Source: Nitrospirota bacterium
GTDB lineage: Bacteria; Nitrospirota; Thermodesulfovibrionia; Thermodesulfovibrionales; Dissulfurispiraceae
Length of the DNA stretch: 9,082 nt
Assembly: GCA_013349595.1 (NCBI GenBank)
Contig: DUZI01000057.1
Span: 1-9,082 of the forward strand
Direction of reading: 5' to 3'
Positions 1-8,658 of the stretch are shown here, one piece after another. A program made the position numbers and the translations under genes. The notes under the pieces are model-generated. The model was not told where the DNA came from. It ran no database searches and was given only the letters and a program-made list of their open reading frames with translations. The first letter of the stretch is position 1. Each line of letters begins with the position of its first letter.

Positions 1-3000
1 AAGGTCAAGGCATATGTAGGTTTGCAAGGGATATTTCAACGAGAGATAAGTCTCAACAGGCTTGTAATCAGGGATTTTAATATGGAGGGTGATAGAAAGG
101 AATTAGAGCCTATCTCAAATACAGTAAAGTCTTATTTAGAAAAAGATACTGAGGAAAAAATCAAAGTTAAGGTCAAATCAATTGATGTAGAAAGCGGCTC
201 TGTCTCAATTACAGAAGGTAAGGACAGGTTTTCCATTGATTCAATAAATCTATTTATCCAGCCTGATAAGGACTTAAGGGCAAGGGTCTTACTAAAAGAC
301 TTGGAAATTGCCACAGAGACCTTTAAGGATATGAAGGCAAATATCCGTGTCAATATAAGCACATTGGGCGAAGATATAAAGATAGAAAATCTTTCTGTAA
401 GTTTTCACAATTCAGAGGTCAAGGGTTCTTCTACACTAAACAAAGAAAAGTTTAAAGGTCCACTTCACATTGATGCCATACTCTTATGGGATAGCTTAAA
501 GAGGGTTTTTGGATTAAAGGGTGATGGTAATGGTTTTATAGAGACAAAAGGTATTGTCCATGTTGATGGGAAAAAGGAGTTTCTTGAGGCATTAAATCTT
601 GATTTAGCAATCAAAGGTGAGTTTTTTTTAGAAACCCTTATGGAACTATTAAAGGTTACTGAACCAATCAAGGGTTATATGACTTTAAATGGTTCTGTAA
701 AAGGACACTTAAAAGACCTAGAAGGTAAAGGCAAGGGAGATTTACGCAGGGCAAATCTCTTTGATGTGGCAGTCGATAGACTTACTTGTGATATTTATTA
801 CAAAGATGGTGCAATGAGGTTTACAAAGGGAGAGGCGAATTTGTATAAGGGTAGGGCAGATGTAAATGTTATGATTGCATTGCCTGTTGTAAATTATTAT
901 GAACTTGATGTAAAGGCAAAGGACTTGTCAAGTAAAGGGCTTTTTCATCTTATAAAATGGGATCCAGGCATTACAGAAGGCACTATAAGGGGTTCGTTGG
1001 TGTCAAAGGGTAGGGTTTTTAATCCAAAAGGTCATTTGCACTATCACAACAATAAATCTGGTACAGATATTTTGGCTAACATCAGGGATATTGATTTGAA
1101 TTATTCCATAAATGACGAAGTAGTAACACTGACAGACATTACTGTCAGTTCAGAAAATTCATCAATTCAAGGTAGTGGTGTTGTTGATTTAAGGAAAAAT
1201 AGTCTTAACATAAATGGCATTGGTAAGACTGAAGAGATTAGAGAACTGACAAGGCCATACTTTATGGCATTATCAGGTGTTGTAGGATTTGACTTTGCAG
1301 TAAAAGGTCAAATTGATAGTCCTGTGATTGATTTAGAGTTTGATTCTGATAAAGGTATTTTTGATACAACGCTTTTAGGTTATAAAGAGGTTCTTAATGA
1401 CAAAAATATAAAAATCATCTCATCAAAAGGTACTCTTTCATATAGAAAGGATTTGTTATCTGTCCATTCTGTTAGTATTGACACTGATTATGGTAACTTC
1501 AACATTAAGGGCTCAATTCAATTTCCAAAGGCAAAAAGGCTTTTTGAACTTGTCTCTCCAATTCATAATCTGAGCTTTCAAATCAATAATGGAATGCTTG
1601 ATAACATTAGTAGTCTTTTCGTGGGTGCACCACCTATGCAGGGTCTTTTAGATGGTATTTTTTCACTCACAGGCATCCCAAGTGATTTAAAAAGCAAGGG
1701 CAATATAAGGGCATCTAATTATGAAATCTATAACTACAAGACAAATAGTGTCCTAACATCTCAGGTTTCTTACGATAAAAAGGTCTTTTCCTTTAAAAAC
1801 ACCCTTCTTAAGGGCTCTCATAATGAGATAAAAGGTGATGGCAGTATATCCTTAGATAAAATTTTTGACTTTTCCCTAAAGACTGATAGCTTTTCACTAA
1901 TCCCTATCTCAGATAGGTTTAAGTTGATAAGGGATTTTTCTTTGAAGAATTTAGATATAGAAGGCAAAGGTTCTTTTGATAATCCCAAAATTACTGCAAA
2001 GGCAAATCTTAATTTCAGGAGTCAAAAAAAGGGTTACACTGTAAAGGGTGATATCAAAGGTTTATTACAAGGGGATAGGTTTAATATCTCATCAAGTCTC
2101 TTTGACAATAGGATTAACATAGATTTTACAGGGTCAACTAAAGGGGAGATGCCTTGGTCTGTAAAGGCTGATTTTAAGACTGCAAGATATGATTTTTTTA
2201 TTGCTAGTCTAATGAAGGATATACCTGACGACTTTGTGTTAAATCTCAATGGTCAACTCTCTCTCTGGGGAGACAAGGAGAATATAAATGGAAATATTAA
2301 GTTTGATAGAACCTATCTGAATGTTTACGGATATGGCTTTTCAAATAAAGGAGATATGCTTATTGACATCAATAAAAACAAGATTAGTTTAAAAAATATA
2401 ACCCTGCAAAATGACAATGCAGAGTTTAAGGCAACTGGTGCCTTGGTATTGGGCAAAAAATATGATTTGCTCTTTGAGGGGCATTCATCTCTTGCACCAT
2501 TTAAGGCAATATCTGCAAATATTGATTCACTAAAGGGAGATTCGTTCTTTGTTTTATCTATTAGTGGTGATTGGAATGAGCCAAAGATAAATGGTGGTAT
2601 TGAAGTAAGTAATGGCACACTTGGTATTAAAAATTTATATTACACCCTTACATCGCTTTCCGCCTATGCCTACTTTGATGAAAACAAGGTTGTTCTCTCA
2701 AGGGCAAATGGTAAGATAGCAGGTGGGTTTGCAAGCCTGAAGGGGAGTGTTTATTTAAACAAGTTTAATGTGAGTAAATTTCTTATTGAGATGACCCTGA
2801 AAAATGCCACAATCTCGCCATCAAGCGAATTTTGGCTAAATGTTGATGGTGATGTATATATACGAGGAGATAATACAAATCAACAAGTAATAGGTGATGT
2901 AAGGGTAAATAGTGGTAATTACAAAGAGAGGATTGATTGGAAGACCTGGTTGATTAGTGCATCAAAGATAGAAAAGAAGAAGGTTGAAACAGGGAAACTT

Positions 3001-3732
3001 GACAAGGTCTCATTGAATGTCAAGCTCACAGGGGGGAATATCTCTATTGACAATAATATATCAAGGACTAATATAGACATTGACTTGCTCTTGAGGGGAA
3101 CTCTCAATAACATAATACCAATAGGCAAGGTAGAAAGCAAAGAAGGGCTCGTCTTCTTCAGAAATAATGAATTCAGGATTATCAAGGCAACTCTTGACTT
3201 TGCAGATACGGAAAAGCCAAAGCCCTATTTCAACATTGTAGCCGATACGAGGGTGCAAAACTACAATATAAGGCTTACCCTTGATGGATTTTCTGACCAT
3301 TTTAATCTTGCCCTCTCATCAGATCCACATCTTGAAGAGACTGACATTTTTGCCCTTCTAACGGTAGGTCAGACAGGCAAAAACATAAAGGGTTCAATTG
3401 CTGGGATAGGTGCAGGTGAGGCTGCCTCTTTCCTAACAGGTAAGATACAAGATGTACTGGAAGAAAGGGCAAAGACGATTACTGGTTTTGACAGAATACA
3501 GATTGATCCAACTATTTCAAAGACTACCTCTACGGTATCGCCTCGTTTGACCGTATCAAAGAAACTTATGGGGGATAAACTCTTTGTTACTTACAGTGCC
3601 GCAATCACCACAGGGGAAGAACAGGTTTGGAAACTTGAGTATATGATTGACAGGCAGATATCTCTTGTTGGTTTGAGAGATGAGAGGGGAGGTTTGGGAG
3701 GCGATGTCAAGTTTCGTTTTGAATTTAAATAG
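1..3732 (+). CDS. tamB: TamB/AsmA-like translocation and assembly module protein (5' partial)
   Basis: Seen: one open frame runs from base 1 (lysine codon) to TAG at 3730-3732, giving at least 1243 residues. The TTG at 22 is internal to it, so the true start lies upstream. The protein is a long, low-complexity run of beta-strand-rich segments with recurring V/I-K-G phrases, as in the hydrophobic beta-groove of AsmA/TamB/YhdP proteins. The C-terminal part (about residues 900-1243 counted from base 1) matches the TamB (DUF490) domain: DIFALLTVG at 1115-1123, then a Gly/Ala-rich GIGAGEAASFLTGK stretch, a DRIQIDPT segment, and a short end FRFEFK. Known: E. coli TamB is 1259 residues, anchored in the inner membrane by its N-terminus, and its C-terminus contacts the Omp85 partner TamA; AsmA-like proteins also carry phospholipid towards the outer membrane. 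Inferred: same role here with the overlapping downstream Omp85 gene. The N-terminal anchor is not in the window. The family is secure; the exact function (protein assembly or lipid transport) is open. Confidence 0.9.
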   Translation, partial: KVKAYVGLQGIFQREISLNRLVIRDFNMEGDRKELEPISNTVKSYLEKDTEEKIKVKVKSIDVESGSVSITEGKDRFSIDSINLFIQPDKDLRARVLLKDLEIATETFKDMKANIRVNISTLGEDIKIENLSVSFHNSEVKGSSTLNKEKFKGPLHIDAILLWDSLKRVFGLKGDGNGFIETKGIVHVDGKKEFLEALNLDLAIKGEFFLETLMELLKVTEPIKGYMTLNGSVKGHLKDLEGKGKGDLRRANLFDVAVDRLTCDIYYKDGAMRFTKGEANLYKGRADVNVMIALPVVNYYELDVKAKDLSSKGLFHLIKWDPGITEGTIRGSLVSKGRVFNPKGHLHYHNNKSGTDILANIRDIDLNYSINDEVVTLTDITVSSENSSIQGSGVVDLRKNSLNINGIGKTEEIRELTRPYFMALSGVVGFDFAVKGQIDSPVIDLEFDSDKGIFDTTLLGYKEVLNDKNIKIISSKGTLSYRKDLLSVHSVSIDTDYGNFNIKGSIQFPKAKRLFELVSPIHNLSFQINNGMLDNISSLFVGAPPMQGLLDGIFSLTGIPSDLKSKGNIRASNYEIYNYKTNSVLTSQVSYDKKVFSFKNTLLKGSHNEIKGDGSISLDKIFDFSLKTDSFSLIPISDRFKLIRDFSLKNLDIEGKGSFDNPKITAKANLNFRSQKKGYTVKGDIKGLLQGDRFNISSSLFDNRINIDFTGSTKGEMPWSVKADFKTARYDFFIASLMKDIPDDFVLNLNGQLSLWGDKENINGNIKFDRTYLNVYGYGFSNKGDMLIDINKNKISLKNITLQNDNAEFKATGALVLGKKYDLLFEGHSSLAPFKAISANIDSLKGDSFFVLSISGDWNEPKINGGIEVSNGTLGIKNLYYTLTSLSAYAYFDENKVVLSRANGKIAGGFASLKGSVYLNKFNVSKFLIEMTLKNATISPSSEFWLNVDGDVYIRGDNTNQQVIGDVRVNSGNYKERIDWKTWLISASKIEKKKVETGKLDKVSLNVKLTGGNISIDNNISRTNIDIDLLLRGTLNNIIPIGKVESKEGLVFFRNNEFRIIKATLDFADTEKPKPYFNIVADTRVQNYNIRLTLDGFSDHFNLALSSDPHLEETDIFALLTVGQTGKNIKGSIAGIGAGEAASFLTGKIQDVLEERAKTITGFDRIQIDPTISKTTSTVSPRLTVSKKLMGDKLFVTYSAAITTGEEQVWKLEYMIDRQISLVGLRDERGGLGGDVKFRFEFK
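3686..3692 (+). promoter_or_regulatory. Probable ribosome binding site of the Omp85 gene
   Basis: GGGGAGG lies 11 bases before the ATG at 3704, inside the 3' end of tamB. A second purine run, GGGAGG at 3696-3701, is only 2 bases from that ATG. The ATG at 3680 has only a weak GAGAG upstream. This favours 3704 as the start. A TTG at 3716, 14 bases after the second run, remains possible. Confidence 0.45.
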
Positions 3733-6418
3733 GTATCACTTTTTAAGCCTTTTCTTGTTGTTGATTGTTCTCAACCCTGTATTTATAAATGCTGAAGACA
3801 AGTTATGTGACAAGGTAACTGATTTAAAGGTTGACGGGCTTTATTCCATACCGAAAGAGGAGTTTTATTCTCTAATTGATGTAAAAGAAGGCCAATCTGT
3901 TGGCAAAAAGGACATAACAAGGACGGTAAAGAGACTTTTTCAAAAAGGTATATATGATGACATTATTGTAAGTATTTCAGAAAAAAGCGATAGTAATTGC
4001 GTCATTGTGTTTAAAATTATTGAGAAAAAGATTATCAAGTCCATTAATATTGAAAACAACAATTTCATTACCAAGTCATTTATAAAAAAGCAATTATTAT
4101 TTGAAACTGGTGAAAGGGTAAATCATAGAAATATTGAACTTTCAATAAAAAACATCCAAAAGGCAATTAATCAACAGGGTTTTGCCAATCCTATTGTCAC
4201 CTATAAAATCATTGAAAAAGACATCCATAATGTTGAATTAGTCATTGATATACAAGAAGGGACACCAATAATTATCAAAAAGATAATCCTAAACGACAGT
4301 AGTGGTTTGATAGATAATTTTTTGACCATTTCAGAGGGAGATCTCTATGACAGAGTTGCTATACAAAAAATGGAGCAAAGGATAAGGGAATATCTAATAA
4401 AGAACCTCTTTGTATCTTCAACATTTAGTTATAGTTTTGATGAAGGTGTGCTTGTGATAGATTTCAATAGGGGAAAACAGTTGACAATATCTCTCATTGG
4501 TAATGAAAAGTTATCAAGGGATGTAATTATCAAGGAAATACCTACCATAGAACTAAAAGAGATAACTGATGAGGTAGTTGAAGAATTTAAAAAGAGGATT
4601 GTAAATCTCTACCACAGTAAAGGATATCCAAATATAAGTATTATTCCAGCTATTAGCAGTGGAGAAGACTTTATTGACCTTCAATTTTTTATCTACGAGG
4701 GAGAGAGATATACAGTTGAGGACATTTTATTTGAGGGTAATTCCATATCTGAAAAAAGATTAAAAGAATTATTAAACCTACGCAAGGACAACCCTTACAA
4801 TCCAAATTTTATCAATACAGATATAGAAACCTTAAAGGAATTTTATCAATCCCTTGGCTATTTGAATGTCTCTATTGACCAACCTGAGGTGGCAATAAAT
4901 GATGACAGGATATTGATAAAATTTAAAATCCATGAAAAGGATGTAAAGATTATCAAATCTATCTCATTTATTGGAAACAATCTTGTGACTACAGAGAGAC
5001 TCCAAGGAGAGATTCCTATTAAGATTGAAGGTCCTTTAAATGAAATTGACCTTGCCGAGTCACGGAGAAAAATCCTTGAGGTTTACAGGAAGATGGGCTT
5101 TGATAATGTTCAGGTTGTAATCAAAAGGGACATCCAAGATGTGGCTACAATAATCTTTGAAATAAATGAGGGAAATCCTATACTTTTTGGCAAGACACTA
5201 TTTAGGGGGCAGATTAAGACAAAATATTGGGTCTTTAATCGTGAAAGACTTCACAAGGAAAGAGATATCTTTCAGAGGTCAATAATCTTAAAGGAGAGGC
5301 AACAACTTTATCGCACTGGACTTTTTTCTGATATTCATGTTGATTTTTCAGAACCTTATAAGGTTGACGAAGGTGTAGATAGTCTTTTTTATAGAGATGT
5401 GATTTTTACAGTCAAGGAGGCGCCAGCAGGGGCAGTAGAATTTGGTGTAGGTTATGGAGAGTATGAACAATATAGGGGTTTTGTTGAGGTAAGTTATAAA
5501 AACTTGTGGGGACTCAATCGTCAAGGAAGTTTTAGGACAGAGGTAAGTTCTATAGAACAGAGGATTATATTGACTTATTATGACCCTTGGTTTTTTAGAG
5601 AAAGCTTGCCTTTAAAGGGGCTCCTTTTACATGAAAAAAAGGAAGAGAGGAGTCTTGGTTCAAGAGATGTAAGATATAGGCTAAAGAGGACTACAGCGAG
5701 CCTTGGTGTAGAGAAAAAGACATCTGATAACCTAAACATTGAATTTTTCTATGACTTCTCGGTAGTTAATACTTATGATGTTCAACCTGATATAGTATTA
5801 TCCAAAGAAGACACTGGGACATTGATAATAAGTGCCTTAAGGCCTGGGCTTATTTACGATACAAGGGATAGTCCCTTTGACCCGACCGCTGGAATTTTGG
5901 CAGGCATTACTGCCAAGTTTGCAAGTTTTTTGCTCTTTTCAGAGACTGATTTTGCAAAGATGTCCTTTTACTTGAACAACTATAATAGTTTATTAAAGGG
6001 TATAGTCCTTGCTACCTCTTTAAGAGGTGGACTTGCAAAGGGTTTTAGAAATACCAGGGAGTTGCCACTTGTAGAGAGGTTTTTCCTTGGGGGAAGGACT
6101 ACTGTGAGGGGTTATGAACAAGACAGATTAGGACCAAAAGGTAGTGATGGTAATCCAACAGGCGGTAATCTCTTTGCTATGGGAAATATTGAATTGAGGG
6201 CAGATGTTGGCAAGGGGATAGGGATTGTTAGTTTTCTTGATTTTGGAAATGTATGGCAAAGGTCTGACCAAATATCAAGTCTTAAATATACTACTGGTTT
6301 GGGACTTCGTTATAACACACCTGTTGGTCCAATAAGGGTTGATTATGGGTTCAAACTCAATAAAGATAAGGGAGATAGTAAAGGTGCGTTACATTTTAGT
6401 TTAGGTCATGCCTTTTAA
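3704..6418 (+). CDS. BamA/TamA-family (Omp85) outer membrane assembly protein with seven POTRA domains
   Basis: Outer-membrane insertase-type protein. I start it at ATG 3704 (904 residues) because the frame's first ATG, 3680, only adds an acidic MRGEVWEA unlike a signal peptide; residue numbers here count from 3680. A signal peptide (hydrophobic core about 19-33) ends at a likely cleavage site INA|ED after residue 38. Seven beta-alpha-alpha-beta-beta POTRA repeats follow, at about 44-117, 118-195, 196-266, 267-342, 343-420, 421-499 and 500-581. The barrel covers about 582-912, with DTRDSPFDPTAG (727-738), the lid-loop motif VRGY (809-812) and a terminal phenylalanine, the usual barrel end signal. 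E. coli BamA has five POTRAs and TamA three. The gene overlaps tamB by 29 bases, so the two are probably translationally coupled, and the protein is likely TamB's outer-membrane partner. Whether it is also the cell's only BamA cannot be told here; the usual bamA neighbours (ompH/skp, lpxD, fabZ) are absent, which mildly favours a TamA-like paralogue. No gene symbol is given for that reason. Confidence 0.92.
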   Translation: MSSFVLNLNRYHFLSLFLLLIVLNPVFINAEDKLCDKVTDLKVDGLYSIPKEEFYSLIDVKEGQSVGKKDITRTVKRLFQKGIYDDIIVSISEKSDSNCVIVFKIIEKKIIKSINIENNNFITKSFIKKQLLFETGERVNHRNIELSIKNIQKAINQQGFANPIVTYKIIEKDIHNVELVIDIQEGTPIIIKKIILNDSSGLIDNFLTISEGDLYDRVAIQKMEQRIREYLIKNLFVSSTFSYSFDEGVLVIDFNRGKQLTISLIGNEKLSRDVIIKEIPTIELKEITDEVVEEFKKRIVNLYHSKGYPNISIIPAISSGEDFIDLQFFIYEGERYTVEDILFEGNSISEKRLKELLNLRKDNPYNPNFINTDIETLKEFYQSLGYLNVSIDQPEVAINDDRILIKFKIHEKDVKIIKSISFIGNNLVTTERLQGEIPIKIEGPLNEIDLAESRRKILEVYRKMGFDNVQVVIKRDIQDVATIIFEINEGNPILFGKTLFRGQIKTKYWVFNRERLHKERDIFQRSIILKERQQLYRTGLFSDIHVDFSEPYKVDEGVDSLFYRDVIFTVKEAPAGAVEFGVGYGEYEQYRGFVEVSYKNLWGLNRQGSFRTEVSSIEQRIILTYYDPWFFRESLPLKGLLLHEKKEERSLGSRDVRYRLKRTTASLGVEKKTSDNLNIEFFYDFSVVNTYDVQPDIVLSKEDTGTLIISALRPGLIYDTRDSPFDPTAGILAGITAKFASFLLFSETDFAKMSFYLNNYNSLLKGIVLATSLRGGLAKGFRNTRELPLVERFFLGGRTTVRGYEQDRLGPKGSDGNPTGGNLFAMGNIELRADVGKGIGIVSFLDFGNVWQRSDQISSLKYTTGLGLRYNTPVGPIRVDYGFKLNKDKGDSKGALHFSLGHAF

Positions 6419-7573
6419 GGAGTCCCATACTGTTCGTTCAATAACTTTGATTGGTAGATTGTGTTTTAGGTGTGCCTTTAATAAATCCTCATATTCAATA
6501 GATTCATTCATTATTTTACCATCCCTTGAGCAGACTTTTATCCTAAACTGACCTAATTTGGTATCAATACACTTGATAGTTCTGTCAAGGGTATCTCTGT
6601 AGGCTTTGTAAAATCTTATCCCTATGGTAGTAGTATTAGTAAAAATCTTTTCAATGATTTCATCTAATGAATTAAGGGCAGTAATGACAGTTAGTTTGAC
6701 TGCAGGTCTTGATTTTTTCATGATGACTTGTTCAATAAAGACATCTTTTGCCCCACTTTCAAAAAGCTTGTCAATTAAGGGCTCATAATATTGTGGATTC
6801 ATGTCATCAATGTTTGTCTCGATCACATAAACTAATTCTTCAGCCTTATTGTTAGTTGTCTCACCGAGTATAAGTCTTAACACATTGGGCTGATTCTGTA
6901 AATCCTTACCTCCTGCACCATAACCGATAGATTTTATTTTAAATTGAAAAAATGATTGACTTGTTAGTGTTTTAATTAAAACTGCACCAGTAGGTGTTGT
7001 AAGCTCAAAGGGTATCTTTGAGTTGTAGCAATCAAAGCCTTTTAGTAATTCAGCAGTCGCTGGGGCTGGCACGGGCAGAACACCATGACTTGTCTTTACA
7101 GTGCCACTACCAAGATTGATTGATGATGCATTTACTTCTTTGACTTTGAGATAGTCAAGCCCAATGATTGTGCCAACTATATCGACAATACAGTCAATCC
7201 CACCTAATTCGTGCAGGTGAACCTCATCAAGGTTATGGCCATGAACCTTTGCCTCTGCCTCAAAGATGACCTTAAAGACATCCAAAGCCTTTGACTTGAT
7301 TTCATTATCAAGTCTTGATGATGAAATAATAGTCTCAATATCTCTCCATCTAACCGCCTGATGATTGTGATGATGTAGTAAGTGGACATTAACCTTTGTG
7401 GCAGAGATGCCGTTTCTGTTGACTTTTTTTGCTTCTATGGAATAATCACTTATATTGATAAGCCTTAGTTTATCAATAAGGTAATCAACAGGGACACCAA
7501 CATCTACAAGTGCACCAAGAAACATATCGCCACTGATGCCAGAGAAGCAGTCTAAGTAGGCAATATTTGGCAT
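6401..7573 (-). CDS. larC: LarC, nickel insertion enzyme of nickel-pincer nucleotide cofactor synthesis
   Basis: Known: LarC is a CTP-dependent cyclometallase that puts nickel into the LarB/LarE product to make the nickel-pincer nucleotide cofactor of LarA-type racemases and epimerases. It is cytoplasmic. Seen: 390 residues, normal family length, opening with the diagnostic DCFSGISGDMFLGAL (8-22). A histidine-rich loop (H64, H67-H69, H71) and a second cluster HGHNLDEVHLHELGG (111-125) are candidate metal-binding sites. The C-terminal half carries ETNIDDMNPQ (252-261) and TTTIGIRF (314-321). It is one uninterrupted frame, unlike Lactobacillus plantarum, where larC1 and larC2 are joined by a ribosomal frameshift. 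ATG 7573-7571 shares one base with the upstream gene's TAA. I see no good ribosome binding site before it, so translational coupling is likely. The 3' end overlaps the converging Omp85 gene by 18 bases. larA, larB and larE are not in the window, so substrate and target enzyme are unknown. Confidence 0.92.
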   Translation of the reverse strand: MPNIAYLDCFSGISGDMFLGALVDVGVPVDYLIDKLRLINISDYSIEAKKVNRNGISATKVNVHLLHHHNHQAVRWRDIETIISSSRLDNEIKSKALDVFKVIFEAEAKVHGHNLDEVHLHELGGIDCIVDIVGTIIGLDYLKVKEVNASSINLGSGTVKTSHGVLPVPAPATAELLKGFDCYNSKIPFELTTPTGAVLIKTLTSQSFFQFKIKSIGYGAGGKDLQNQPNVLRLILGETTNNKAEELVYVIETNIDDMNPQYYEPLIDKLFESGAKDVFIEQVIMKKSRPAVKLTVITALNSLDEIIEKIFTNTTTIGIRFYKAYRDTLDRTIKCIDTKLGQFRIKVCSRDGKIMNESIEYEDLLKAHLKHNLPIKVIERTVWDSLKGMT

Positions 7574-8658
7574 TATTTACAGAAGGGGCAGATTGGGAAA
7601 TTACAGACCTTACAATTAAGGCATAATCCCCCATGACCTAACTCTGCTATTTCCTTACGAGTAATCATTTCACCTGCTAATATGCGAGGCAAAAGGACAT
7701 CAAATATAGTTGTCTTGTAATACATTCCACAGGCAGGAATTGAAAGTATGGGTATGGTAGTAATAGTATTTTCCTTTCTTACATCAATATAGGATACCAT
7801 AAACATGGCACCAGGCAATACACTTGAACCATAGACAATACCTCTTGCACCAATTTTACTAATGGCAAAACGAGTCAAATCATCAGGGTCAACAGACATA
7901 CCGCCTGTGGTAATCAATAAGTTTATATCCTTTTGGATTAATACATTTAAGCCTTTTACAATATCCTCTACATTATCAGGTGAAAAATAAATATCTATTA
8001 CCTCACCATCAAGTGCCTCTATCTTTGATGTCAATATTGGTGCAAAGGCATCTTTAACCCTGCGGTAATAAATTTCATTACCCGTAATGACAATACCAGC
8101 CTTAGGTTTATTCAATCTCTGTACTTCAATAACTGCTGTACTATCTCTCTTTAAAAGCCTTTCTGCCTTCACAACGATATTTTTTTTGATTACTAAAGGT
8201 ATTGCCCTTGTCCCTGCAACAATCTGATTTTCATGGACATAGGTATTGTTATGTAAAGTAGCACACATTATCTCTCCAAGCATATTGAGCCTTAAAAGCC
8301 TTTTACTATCTATTTTCAATAAACCTCGGTATTGAGCTGCTAAATTGATTTTTCCTTCTTTTGGCTCGCCTTGAATCCTAACCCCTTGACCAATCAAGGA
8401 ATTAGCAATTCTTATTGCTGCATCGTCTTCATGAAGTTCATCTTTACCGATATTAAAGGCAAAAATATTTTCCTTGCCAATCCTTTTTAGGTGGTCAAGG
8501 TCTTGCTCCTTTATTATATGACCTTTCTTAAAGGCAACACCTTTAAAATCATCTTTTCTAATTTCTGTAATATCGTGAAGGAGAACCATCCCTATGGACT
8601 TTTCTATCGGGACGGTCTTAGGTGTATGTGATATACAAGTAATAGTAATATTTTCCAT
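7573..8658 (-). CDS. MoeA-like molybdopterin-binding domain protein with C-terminal cysteine-rich tail
   Basis: 361 residues, start ATG 8658 supported by a strong ribosome binding site. The N-terminal half (about 1-180) opens with a segment (18-48) reading SIGMVLLHDITEI then FKGVAFKKGHII, typical of the MoeA-like family with a molybdopterin-binding domain rather than of full-length MoeA. The MogA/MoeA-type fold follows: GIVITGNEIYYRR (188-200), TTGGMSVDPDD (250-260, the pterin-binding GGxS loop), LPGAMF (281-286) and SIPACGMYYKTTIFD (306-320). The last 20 residues hold C346, C349, C352, C357 and C360 with H342 just before, a CxxCxxCx4CxxC pattern that could bind zinc or an iron-sulfur cluster. 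Known: MoeA inserts molybdenum into adenylylated molybdopterin; proteins of this shorter type often occur beside molybdoenzyme or xanthine dehydrogenase-maturation genes, but I know of no established reaction. The flanking FmdE-type gene fits a molybdenum or tungsten context; larC downstream adds nickel. Family confident, exact role unknown. Confidence 0.85.
   Translation of the reverse strand: MENITITCISHTPKTVPIEKSIGMVLLHDITEIRKDDFKGVAFKKGHIIKEQDLDHLKRIGKENIFAFNIGKDELHEDDAAIRIANSLIGQGVRIQGEPKEGKINLAAQYRGLLKIDSKRLLRLNMLGEIMCATLHNNTYVHENQIVAGTRAIPLVIKKNIVVKAERLLKRDSTAVIEVQRLNKPKAGIVITGNEIYYRRVKDAFAPILTSKIEALDGEVIDIYFSPDNVEDIVKGLNVLIQKDINLLITTGGMSVDPDDLTRFAISKIGARGIVYGSSVLPGAMFMVSYIDVRKENTITTIPILSIPACGMYYKTTIFDVLLPRILAGEMITRKEIAELGHGGLCLNCKVCNFPICPFCK

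Noticed and set aside
22..24. TTG as the start codon of the tamB-like gene
   Set aside because: The frame is open without a stop from base 1, and the protein already begins in an AsmA/TamB-like segment with no signal anchor, so the gene simply enters the window from upstream.
132..3300. Minus-strand open frames opposite the tamB-like gene (132-362, 465-671, 2034-2249, 2325-2618, 2919-3185, 3061-3300)
   Set aside because: They are short, show no recognisable domain, and lie entirely inside a well-supported coding region on the other strand. They look like chance frames of AT-rich sequence.
6411..6420. CCTT-TT-AAGG inverted repeat at the convergent junction as a terminator
   Set aside because: The stem is only four base pairs with a two-base loop and no T-run on either strand, so it would not act as an intrinsic terminator.
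7204..7389. Minus-strand 61-residue frame inside larC
   Set aside because: It lies in another frame over the conserved histidine-rich part of larC and has no family signal of its own.
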